A stretch of 64,000 nt of DNA from Nocardioides psychrotolerans. Lineage in GTDB: Bacteria > Actinomycetota > Actinomycetes > Propionibacteriales > Nocardioidaceae. The DNA lies in contig NZ_FOQG01000003.1 in the NCBI RefSeq assembly GCF_900113685.1, positions 284,240 to 348,239 of the forward strand, in the 5' to 3' direction. Position numbers and translations under genes: made by a program. The notes beneath the pieces were generated by a model, which did no database searches, was not told the origin of the DNA, and saw nothing but the letters and a program-made list of their open reading frames with translations. Positions 17,209 to 24,408 of this stretch are shown here, piece by piece; positions within the stretch are counted from its first letter, which is position 1, and each line of letters opens with the position of its first letter.

Positions 17209-19407
17209 TCAGCTCACGGTGGTCAGCAGCTGGGTGGCGCGGGTGAGCACGACGTAGAGCGTGGCGCGTCCGGTGGCGGACTCGTCCTCGATCTCCTGCG
17301 GCCGCACGACCGCGATCCCGTCGAACTCCAGGCCCTTGGTGTCGAGGCCGGTGAGCACGACGACGCGGTCGACGCCCGAGGGCGGCACCGAGGAGTCGAT
17401 GGCATCGCGGGCGTGGGGTGCGTGGGCGGCGAGCTCCGGCCAGGACGCCAGCCAGGCGTTGACCTCGGAGCGTCGGGCGACAGGTACGACGATCCCGACG
17501 GTCCCGCGCACCTCGCCGGCGATCTCGACCACGGCAGCGCGGGTGGCCGCCTCGAGGTCGGTGACCCCGGTGACGACCTGTGGCTCGATGCCGGTCGAGC
17601 GCACGGCGGTGGGCAGGTCGGCGTCGAGGCCGACGCGCTCGGCGTAGGCCGCGGCGTGCGCGTAGATCTCCGAGGAGTTGCGGTAGTTGGTCGAGAGGTG
17701 GAACTCGTGGAGCGCCTTGCCGTCCAGCGCCGTCGCCCGCGCCGTGCGCGACTCCTCCGGCACCGGCCAGGAGGACTGGGCCGGGTCGCCGACGATCGTC
17801 CAGGACGCGGTGCGGCCGCGGCGGCCGACCATGCGCCACTGCATCGGGGTGAGGTCCTGCGCCTCGTCGATGAGGATGTGGGCGAAGGGGTCGTCCTCGA
17901 TGCGGTAGGTCGGGGGTGCCCAGGCGCGACCCGACGGGGCGTACTCCCGGTCGGAGGCCGTGGTGAGCTCCTGGAGATCGACGGCGCCGTCGATGAGCGC
18001 CATCGGGTCGTCGCGGTCGTCCTCGACCTGGGCGGGCACGTCGCCGAGCGCGTAGCGCAGCTCGTCGAGCAGCGGGACGTCCTGCACCGACAGCGAGGCG
18101 TCGCCGCTCCACGACTTGGTGAGCAGGCGCTGCTCCTCGGCCGTGACGACGCCTTCCCCGACGCGGGCGAGGAGCTCGGGGTCCCGCAACCAGCCGAGCA
18201 CGTCGGCCGCCGCGAGCGGCGGCCACCAGGCCACGGCGAAGTCGACGAAGTCGCGGTGGGAGAGCATGTCGTCGTCGAAGGCCTCGCGGCCCCGCTCGCG
18301 ACCACGCTCGCCGCGGACCTGGCGCCACATCGCGTCGAGCAGCGTCGTGGCGACCCGGGGCAGCTGGCGGTTGCGGCGGCCCTGGGACATCAGGTTGCGG
18401 CGCACCCGCCCGAGCGCGCCGCGGTCGAGCACGATGATGTCGTCGCGCCAGAACACGCGGAACTCCGTGGGGCTGCCCGGCGCCTGCTGGCGCGAGGTGC
18501 GGCGGACGACCTCGGCCATCCGCTCGGAGCCCTTGACGTCGGCCACGGCCGGCTCGTCGTGCCGGCTGGCCTTGACCCCGTCGACGACCTCGCCGAGGGA
18601 GCGCAGGGCCACCGCGGTCTCGCCCAGGCTGGGCAGGACCCGCTCGATGTAGCGCATGAAGACACCGCTGGGCCCGATGATCAGCACGCCGCCGGCCTCG
18701 TAGCGACGGCGCTCGTTGTAGAGCAGGTAGGCCGCGCGGTGCAGCGCCACGACCGTCTTGCCCGTGCCCGGGCCGCCGGAGATCGCGGTCACGCCCTTGC
18801 TGGGTGCGCGGATCGCCTTGTCCTGCTCGGCCTGGATGGTCGCGACGATCGAGTGCATGGAGCGGTCGCGGGCACGGGAGAGCTGCGCCATGAGCGCGCC
18901 CTCGCCGACGATCGGGAGCTCCGCGCCCTGGGCCTCGAGCTCGGCGTGCGCCTCGGCGTCGAGCAGCTCGTCCTCGACCCCGACGACCCGGGAGCCGGTG
19001 GCGCGCAGCACGCGCCGTCGTACGACGTGGTGCGGCTCGGCCGCCGTCGCCTGGTAGAACACGGCAGCCGCGGGGGCCCGCCAGTCGATGAGCAACGAGT
19101 CGCGGTCGGCGTCTCGCAGGCCGATGCGGCCGATGTAGCGCGGGGCGGTGTCGACCTCGGCCTGGAGGTCGAGGCGGCCGAAGACCAGGCCCTCGTGGGC
19201 GGCGTCGAGCTGGGCGATGCGCTTGGCGGCCTGGAAGACCATCGCGTCGCGCTCGACGAGGCCACCCTCGTGGCCGAGCTTGCCGCGGTCGTGGCCCTCC
19301 AGGGCCAGCCGACGGGCGGCCGAGGCAGAGTCGTTCAGCTGGACGTAGACCCGGTCCACGAACTCCTGCTCGCGAGCGACCTCGCGCTCGACCAGCTCCT
19401 CAGACAA
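17209..19407 (-). CDS. helD: HelD/HelR-type ATPase (RNA polymerase-recycling helicase-like)
   Basis: 732-residue SF1 UvrD-like ATPase. The N-terminal about 60 residues are a charged coiled coil (EELVEREVAREQEFVDRVY). Walker A is GGPGTGKTVVALHRAAYLLY, the Walker B region IDEAQDLTPMQW, and the late motifs LSTNYRNSSEIY and YVVLTRATQ. Length and helicase architecture match actinobacterial HelD/HelR, which remove stalled RNA polymerase and in some species give rifamycin tolerance. It is the first gene of a minus-strand run into the PhzE-like gene, 28 bp away. Confidence 0.88.
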   Translation of the reverse strand: MSEELVEREVAREQEFVDRVYVQLNDSASAARRLALEGHDRGKLGHEGGLVERDAMVFQAAKRIAQLDAAHEGLVFGRLDLQAEVDTAPRYIGRIGLRDADRDSLLIDWRAPAAAVFYQATAAEPHHVVRRRVLRATGSRVVGVEDELLDAEAHAELEAQGAELPIVGEGALMAQLSRARDRSMHSIVATIQAEQDKAIRAPSKGVTAISGGPGTGKTVVALHRAAYLLYNERRRYEAGGVLIIGPSGVFMRYIERVLPSLGETAVALRSLGEVVDGVKASRHDEPAVADVKGSERMAEVVRRTSRQQAPGSPTEFRVFWRDDIIVLDRGALGRVRRNLMSQGRRNRQLPRVATTLLDAMWRQVRGERGRERGREAFDDDMLSHRDFVDFAVAWWPPLAAADVLGWLRDPELLARVGEGVVTAEEQRLLTKSWSGDASLSVQDVPLLDELRYALGDVPAQVEDDRDDPMALIDGAVDLQELTTASDREYAPSGRAWAPPTYRIEDDPFAHILIDEAQDLTPMQWRMVGRRGRTASWTIVGDPAQSSWPVPEESRTARATALDGKALHEFHLSTNYRNSSEIYAHAAAYAERVGLDADLPTAVRSTGIEPQVVTGVTDLEAATRAAVVEIAGEVRGTVGIVVPVARRSEVNAWLASWPELAAHAPHARDAIDSSVPPSGVDRVVVLTGLDTKGLEFDGIAVVRPQEIEDESATGRATLYVVLTRATQLLTTVS

Positions 19408-19784
19408 CGCGGTTTCCCCTCAGCCCCGACGCTCACGTCGCTCACGTCGCTCGCCGGTGGCTCCCGTCCTGGGGGACCCGCCGTCCGAGCAAGTCCGCAA
19501 GCCTATAACGCCTGACGCCGAGGGCCATGATCTGCTCGCCATCGCGAACGGGAAGGTGGCTGAAATGGCGGATGCCCCGCACTGGCGCGTCCCCCGATGC
19601 GCCTCGTGCGGGGCTTCCGTGTCCCCCCATGTCAGTTGGTCCCCCCGGGCCTTCCGACATCCCCAACGCTACGGAACCGACCACCACACCAGGCCCACGA
19701 GGCTGCCACGAGTCGGTAACAGGCTCCGAGAGATGAGTGATGGTGCGCAGCCGCCCGGCGTGGAGGCCGAGGGGCGGACCTTGA
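19408..19784. other. Intergenic region with C-run structured RNA candidate
   Basis: This 377-bp gap between the helD start and the end of the enoyl-CoA hydratase gene holds no convincing gene. It should contain the helD promoter on the minus strand. On the plus strand a TATAAC (19504-19509) precedes the structured segment at 19574-19676; no good -35 is visible. Confidence 0.5.
19574..19676 (+). ncRNA. Candidate structured RNA with C-run loops (6C-like)
   Basis: GCCCCGCAC (19574-19582) pairs perfectly with GTGCGGGGC (19606-19614). Inside, GGCGC (19584-19588) pairs with GCGCC (19599-19603), exposing a C5 loop. Two C6 runs follow at 19623-19628 and 19641-19646, enclosed by TTCCGT (19615-19620) and ACGGAA (19671-19676). 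ATGTC/GACAT (19629-19633, 19656-19660) and GTTGG/CCAAC (19635-19639, 19663-19667) are crossing alternatives. C runs in hairpins recall the actinobacterial 6C RNA family, but the first run has only five C and the usual neighbour gene is absent. The strand is uncertain; it could instead be a terminator on the minus strand. Confidence 0.35.
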
Positions 19785-20576
19785 TCACTTCTTGCGGTTC
19801 AGGAAGGCCGCCATCGCCTCGCGGGCCTCGTCGCTGCCGAACAGGCGGGCGCTGAGCCGGGCCATGTCCTCGCCCTGCGCGTCGATGCGGGCGAGGAGGT
19901 CACGGGCCAGCAGCGCCTTGGTCTCCCGGAGCCCCTGGGGGGCGCCCGTCGCCAGGGAGGCGACGACCGACGCGACGGCGTCGTCGACCTCCGCGGCCGG
20001 CACCGCTCGCGTGACCAGGCCCATCACCACCGCCTCGGCCGCGGTGAACGGCTCTCCGGTGAGGCAGGTGAGGGCAGCCGCCCGCGAGGTCATGCGGGGT
20101 AGCACCGTGAGGGAGATGACCGCAGGAGCCAGACCGAGCTTGACCTCGGTGAGCGCGAAGCTCGCCTCGTCGGCCGCCACCACGACGTCGGCGGCCGCGA
20201 TGATGCCGATCCCGCCCGCCCGAACCGGGCCGTGCAGCGCCGCCACCACCGGCTTGGGGTGGGCCACGATCAGGCGCTGCATCTCGACCAGGACCCGCGC
20301 ACCCTCCTCCATGCCGCCCTCGGAGGCCTCCGTGAGGTCGGCCCCGGAGCAGAACACCCGGCCGGACGAGCGCAGGACCACGACGGACACGTCATCGTCC
20401 TGCGCCGTCGAGCGCAGGTGGGCGAAGAGCTCGGTCACGAGCTGGCGGGAGAGGGCGTTGCGGTTGTGGGGCGAGTCGAGCGTGATGGTCGCGACGGCGT
20501 CGGAGACCACGCAGTGCACGAGCTCAGCGGGACGCTCGGTCGAGGCGTCAGTCGCGGCGTGAGTGACAGGGGTCAT
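19785..20576 (-). CDS. Enoyl-CoA hydratase/isomerase family protein
   Basis: 263-residue crotonase-fold protein. The oxyanion-hole regions are SGRVFCSGADLTE and HGPVRAGGIGIIAAADVVVA; the C-terminal FLNRKK end is normal. The position of the usual second catalytic Glu is occupied within FALTEVKLGLAPA, consistent with a hydratase. The start is either ATG 20576 or 20585; neither has a good ribosome-binding site. Longer starts would overlap the divergent molybdoenzyme gene and its promoter. No beta-oxidation genes are adjacent, so the substrate is unknown. Confidence 0.86.
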   Translation of the reverse strand: MTPVTHAATDASTERPAELVHCVVSDAVATITLDSPHNRNALSRQLVTELFAHLRSTAQDDDVSVVVLRSSGRVFCSGADLTEASEGGMEEGARVLVEMQRLIVAHPKPVVAALHGPVRAGGIGIIAAADVVVAADEASFALTEVKLGLAPAVISLTVLPRMTSRAAALTCLTGEPFTAAEAVVMGLVTRAVPAAEVDDAVASVVASLATGAPQGLRETKALLARDLLARIDAQGEDMARLSARLFGSDEAREAMAAFLNRKK

Positions 20577-20597
20577 GCGGGTCATCTTGCCGCAGCC

Positions 20598-20624
20598 CCA
20601 TCCGGACCGGCTCCCGCTCCGAAC
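20598..20624 (+). promoter_or_regulatory. SigK-type promoter of the molybdoenzyme gene
   Basis: CCATCC (20598-20603), 15 bp, then CCGAAC (20619-20624). The layout matches the element before the fasciclin gene (22309-22336) and resembles the CCATCC/CCGAAT consensus I recall for mycobacterial SigK promoters. Only seven bases separate the -10 from the ATG, so the mRNA would be leaderless. Confidence 0.6.
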
Positions 20625-20631
20625 CCCTCGC

Positions 20632-22260
20632 ATGCAAAAACGTCTGCTCTACGCCTCCTTCGGACTCCTGGCGACCCTGGTCGGCATGGCGACGGGCCAT
20701 CTGGTCGCCTCGCTGCTCAACCCTGCCGCGTCGCCCGTCCTGGCCGTGGGGTCGGCCGTGATCGACCTGACTCCCACCCCGATGAAGGAGTGGGCGATCC
20801 GGCAGTTCGGCACCGCCGACAAGGCGATCCTCATCGGCTCGGTGATGCTCGGTGTGCTCGTCTTCGCCGCGATCGCGGGCATCCTTGCCCGCCGCCGCTT
20901 CGCGCTCGGTGCCGGCCTGCTCGTGGTGCTCGTGGCCGTCGCCGGGACCGCCGCGATGAGCCGGCCTGCCGCCGAGATCGTGGACCTGGTCCCCAGCATC
21001 CTGACCGCCGTCGCCGGCGTCGCCGCCCTGTGGTGGCTCGACCGCACGGCCAAGGCCGCCGTGGCGACCAGCCCGGCCGTGGGCAGCGCGCCCGACACGA
21101 CGTCCAAGCGCCTGCCACACCCCATGGGCGAGCGCGACACCGTCTCCTCCGAGGGCCCCCAGCACGCGCTGAGCGACAAGACCGACCAGAAGGCGTCCAG
21201 CCCGACCCGCCGCGGGGTCCTGATCGCCATGGGCGTCCTGGCCGCCGCTGCCGCCGTCATGGGGAGCGCCGGCAAGCTGATCGGCAACCTGCGCAGCCGT
21301 CCCGAGGACATCACCCTCCCCGCGGCGGCCGACCCGGCCGCGGCGCTGCCGAAGGGTCTCGACGGCCAGGTCAAGGACATCAGCAGCTTCGTCACGTCCA
21401 ACAGCGACTTCTACCGCGTGGACACCCGCCTGGACACCCCGATCATCAGCGCCGACGACTGGACGCTGACCATCGACGGGGACGTCGACAACGAGATGAC
21501 GTTCACCTTCGACGACCTGCTCGGCATGGACCTCATCGAGCGAGACATCACGATGACCTGCGTCTCCAACTCCGTGGGCGGTCCCTACGTCGGGTCCGCG
21601 CGCTGGCTCGGCGTACGCCTCCAGGACCTGCTCGACCTGGCCGGCGTCGGCTCCAAGTCAGACCAGATCCTCAGCACCGACTTCGAGGGCATGACCATCT
21701 CCACGCCCCTCGACCTGGCCACCGACGGACGCGACGCGATGATCGCGATCGGCATGAACGGCGAGGCGCTCCCGCGTGAGCACGGCTTCCCGGCGCGGAT
21801 GATCGTGCCCGGTCTCTACGGCTTCATCAGCGCCACCAAGTGGGTCACGAAGCTCACCCTGACCACCTACGACGACGCCCAGGCCTATTGGACCGAGCGC
21901 GACTGGGACACCGACGCCCCGATCAAGATCTCGGCGCGCATCGACACCCCCAACGCCCTCGACTCCCTCAAGGCCGGCGAGGTCGTCATCGGTGGCGTCG
22001 CCTGGGCCCAGCAGAAGGGCGGCGTCGACAAGATCGAGGTCCGCATCGACGGCGGCCCCTGGCAGCCGGCCGAGCTCGGCCCCACGGGCGGCGACGACTA
22101 CTGGCGCCAGTGGTTCTACAAGTGGGACGCCAAGGCCGGTTCCCGCACGGTCGCCGCACGCGTCATCAGCGGCGACGGCGAGACCCAGACGGCCACGGCC
22201 GCCAACCCCTTCCCGGGGGGCTCCAGCGGCATCCAGTCGTTCCTCGTCACCGTGGAATAG
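20632..22260 (+). CDS. Molybdopterin-dependent oxidoreductase with N-terminal membrane domain (sulfite-oxidase/YedY-like)
   Basis: 542 residues. About four hydrophobic helices lie in residues 5-137 and a further one near 193-213. The C-terminal oxidoreductase Mo-cofactor domain follows (about 250-450), with the Moco-ligating Cys310 in MTCVSNSVGG. The end (about 455-540) is an Ig-like dimerisation domain of the Mo-co type. The catalytic domain should face outside the membrane and act as a sulfite oxidase or protein methionine-sulfoxide reductase; neither can be chosen. ATG 20632 starts right after a SigK-like promoter. It heads the SigK locus. Confidence 0.88.
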   Translation: MQKRLLYASFGLLATLVGMATGHLVASLLNPAASPVLAVGSAVIDLTPTPMKEWAIRQFGTADKAILIGSVMLGVLVFAAIAGILARRRFALGAGLLVVLVAVAGTAAMSRPAAEIVDLVPSILTAVAGVAALWWLDRTAKAAVATSPAVGSAPDTTSKRLPHPMGERDTVSSEGPQHALSDKTDQKASSPTRRGVLIAMGVLAAAAAVMGSAGKLIGNLRSRPEDITLPAAADPAAALPKGLDGQVKDISSFVTSNSDFYRVDTRLDTPIISADDWTLTIDGDVDNEMTFTFDDLLGMDLIERDITMTCVSNSVGGPYVGSARWLGVRLQDLLDLAGVGSKSDQILSTDFEGMTISTPLDLATDGRDAMIAIGMNGEALPREHGFPARMIVPGLYGFISATKWVTKLTLTTYDDAQAYWTERDWDTDAPIKISARIDTPNALDSLKAGEVVIGGVAWAQQKGGVDKIEVRIDGGPWQPAELGPTGGDDYWRQWFYKWDAKAGSRTVAARVISGDGETQTATAANPFPGGSSGIQSFLVTVE

Positions 22261-22308
22261 CCACCTCCGCACCAGTGGTCCAGCCCACACGAAATGGACA
22301 AACCGGCT

Positions 22309-22336
22309 CCAATCCGGCGGCCGGTCAGCACCGAAT
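22309..22336 (+). promoter_or_regulatory. SigK-type promoter of the fasciclin-sigK operon
   Basis: CCAATCC (22309-22315), 15 bp, CCGAAT (22331-22336). The -10 is identical to the one recalled for mycobacterial SigK promoters, and the spacing equals that of the copy at 20598-20624. A GGAAGG ribosome-binding site and the fasciclin ATG follow. Read-through would also express sigK and rskA, giving positive feedback. Confidence 0.65.
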
Positions 22337-22374
22337 GACTCCTGTAAGTTCCCCAACGGAAGGCACCAAATCCC

Positions 22375-23043
22375 ATGAAGCTCCAGACCCTTCGCCGCAA
22401 CGGTGGCATCGCCACCGCCGCCATCGCCCTCTCCCTCACCCTCGCCGCCTGTGGCTCCGAGGGCGACACCGAGACCGCCACCGGCACCGACGAGACCTCC
22501 GAAGCTGCTCCCGAGGAGACCCCCGCCGAGGAGCCCACCGAGGCCGAGGCCAGCGCTGCTGACCAGACCTTCGGCGAGGGTTGCGCTGCTGTCCCGGCCG
22601 ACGGCGCCGGCTCCTTCGACGGCATGGTCATGGACCCCGTCGCCACCGCCGCCAGCAACAACCCGCTGCTGTCGACGCTGGTCACCGCCGTGGGCGAGGC
22701 CGACCTCGTGGGCACCCTGAACGACGCCCCCGACCTGACCGTCTTCGCGCCGGTCAACGACGCCTTCGCCGCGATCCCCGAGGCGGACCTCAACGGCATC
22801 CTCGCCGACAAGGCCCTCCTCACCAAGATCCTGACCCACCACGTCATCGGTGGTCAGCTCGACCCGGCCGCCGTCGTCGGCGAGCAGGAGACCCTGAACA
22901 AGGACACGCTGACCGTCAAGGGCGACGAGACGGGCATGACCGTCACCGACGGCGTCGTGACCGCCAACGTCATCTGCGGCAACGTGCCCACCGCCAACGC
23001 GACGGTCTACATCATCGACGCCGTCATGGCCGGCGCCAAGTAA
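22375..23043 (+). CDS. Fasciclin-domain lipoprotein (MPT83/MPT70-like)
   Basis: 222-residue lipoprotein: signal peptide with LAAC lipobox (Cys26), an acidic Thr/Glu/Pro/Ala-rich linker (about 28-65), then one FAS1 domain (about 85-220) with the typical LTVFAPVNDAFAAIP and LLTKILTHHVIGG motifs. FAS1 lipoproteins mediate adhesion or bind hydrophobic ligands at the cell surface. In mycobacteria MPT70/MPT83 are the main SigK targets, and here the gene lies 40 bp before sigK behind a SigK-like promoter. Confidence 0.92.
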   Translation: MKLQTLRRNGGIATAAIALSLTLAACGSEGDTETATGTDETSEAAPEETPAEEPTEAEASAADQTFGEGCAAVPADGAGSFDGMVMDPVATAASNNPLLSTLVTAVGEADLVGTLNDAPDLTVFAPVNDAFAAIPEADLNGILADKALLTKILTHHVIGGQLDPAAVVGEQETLNKDTLTVKGDETGMTVTDGVVTANVICGNVPTANATVYIIDAVMAGAK

Positions 23044-23083
23044 TCTCTTCCCACGTAAGCGATCTGAACGAGAGGATCTGAGC

Positions 23084-23686
23084 ATGGATCCTCTCAGGCC
23101 AGAACCCACGGGCGCCCCCTCCACCAAGGGGGCGCCGGTGGCGCACGACCTCTCCGAGCTCCTCAATCTCTCCGCTCGCGGGGACCAGGCGGCATTCTCG
23201 CTCCTCTACGACGCCATGGCGACGCGGGTCTACGGGCTCGCGGTCCGCGTGGTGAGGGACCCGGCCCAGGCCGAGGAGGTCACGCAAGAGGCCTTCCTGG
23301 AGATCTGGCGCAAGGCCTCTCGTTACGATGTTGAGCGAGGGAGTGCGACGGCCTGGATGCTCACGATCGTCCACCGCAAGGCGGTCGACCGGGTGCGGTC
23401 CGCTGAGGCCGCCACCAGGCGGGACACGACGTACCACTCGCAGAACCAGGCAGTCGACCACGATTCGACCGCCGACGCAGCACACGCCTCGCTCGAAGCA
23501 AGACGAGTCCGAACTGCGTTGCACAGCCTCACCGCCGTGCAGCGTGAAGCGCTCGAGCTCGCCTACTTCGGCGGCTACACACACACGGAAGTGGCAACGA
23601 TGCTCGACCTCCCGGTCGGCACGGCCAAGACACGCATACGCGACGGGCTCATCCGTCTGCGCGACACGATGGGAGTAGGAGCATGA
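23084..23686 (+). CDS. sigK: ECF RNA polymerase sigma factor SigK
   Basis: 200-residue ECF sigma factor: sigma2 region (about 30-100; DQAAFSLLYDAMATRVYGLAV, EVTQEAFLEIWR, ATAWMLTIVHRKAVDRVRS) and sigma4 (about 140-195; LTAVQREALELAYFGGYTHTEVATMLDLPVGTAKTR). Gene order with rskA and downstream genes identifies it as SigK. It contains no cysteine, whereas mycobacterial SigK is reported to use a Cys pair as a redox switch. ATG overlaps nothing upstream; its stop overlaps rskA (ATGA). Confidence 0.92.
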   Translation: MDPLRPEPTGAPSTKGAPVAHDLSELLNLSARGDQAAFSLLYDAMATRVYGLAVRVVRDPAQAEEVTQEAFLEIWRKASRYDVERGSATAWMLTIVHRKAVDRVRSAEAATRRDTTYHSQNQAVDHDSTADAAHASLEARRVRTALHSLTAVQREALELAYFGGYTHTEVATMLDLPVGTAKTRIRDGLIRLRDTMGVGA

Positions 23687-24405
23687 GCAGCGACATCCAC
23701 GCACTCTCGGGCGCCTACGCCGTCGACGCCCTCGACGACATCGAGCGCGCCCAGTTCGAGCGCCACCTGGACGAGTGCCCGACCTGCCGATCCGAGGTCG
23801 ACAGCCTCCGTGAGGCATCGGGAGTGCTCGCCGAGGCCGCCTTCGTAGCACCTCCGGCCGCCCTGCGGGACCGCGTCCTGGCCGGCATCGAGACCGTCCG
23901 CCCCCTCCCCCCTCTGGTCTCCCCCGTGGTCTCGTTGGCCACCGAGCGCAGGAAGCGACGATTTCCGGCTCTGGTCGCCGCGGCCGCGGTGATCACCCTG
24001 ATCGGGACCGGTGTCGCCGCGACCCAGCCCTGGCAGGACGAGACGACGCAGTTCTCCCTGAGCGCCGCCGACCGGGTCCTCCAGGCCTCCGACGCCGAGA
24101 CCTGGACCAAGAGTCCCGTCACGGGCGGCACCATCAAGGTCACCCGCTCGCGCAGCCTCAACCAGGCCGTCATCGAGGCCAAGGGCCTGGCCAAGCTCCC
24201 CGACGACAAGACCTACGCGCTCTGGCTGCAGCACGACGGGATCATGGTGCCCGCCGGTCTGATGACCGACGAGGGTGCGGTGGCCGTCGTCCTCGACGGC
24301 GACCCGGGCACCGCCGAGGCGACCGCGGTCAGCATCGAGCCGGCCGGCGGCTCGAAGCACCCGACCACCTTCCCCATCGCGACGTTCGAGTTCGAGCAGG
24401 TCTGA
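23683..24405 (+). CDS. rskA: Anti-sigma-K factor RskA
   Basis: 240 residues. The N-terminal anti-sigma domain has a zinc-type HxxxCxxC motif (His28, Cys32, Cys35 in RHLDECPTC). One TM helix (about 95-113) leads to a C-terminal extracytoplasmic RskA domain (about 114-240). It holds SigK at the membrane until proteolysis releases it. Coupled to sigK by ATGA and followed 3 bp later by the oxidoreductase gene. Confidence 0.92.
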   Translation: MSSDIHALSGAYAVDALDDIERAQFERHLDECPTCRSEVDSLREASGVLAEAAFVAPPAALRDRVLAGIETVRPLPPLVSPVVSLATERRKRRFPALVAAAAVITLIGTGVAATQPWQDETTQFSLSAADRVLQASDAETWTKSPVTGGTIKVTRSRSLNQAVIEAKGLAKLPDDKTYALWLQHDGIMVPAGLMTDEGAVAVVLDGDPGTAEATAVSIEPAGGSKHPTTFPIATFEFEQV

Positions 24406-24408
24406 CCC

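Noticed and set aside
19408..19520. Rifamycin-associated element upstream of helD
   Set aside because: GCAAGTCCGCAAGCC (19489-19503) has loosely repeated parts, but I cannot match it to the consensus with confidence.
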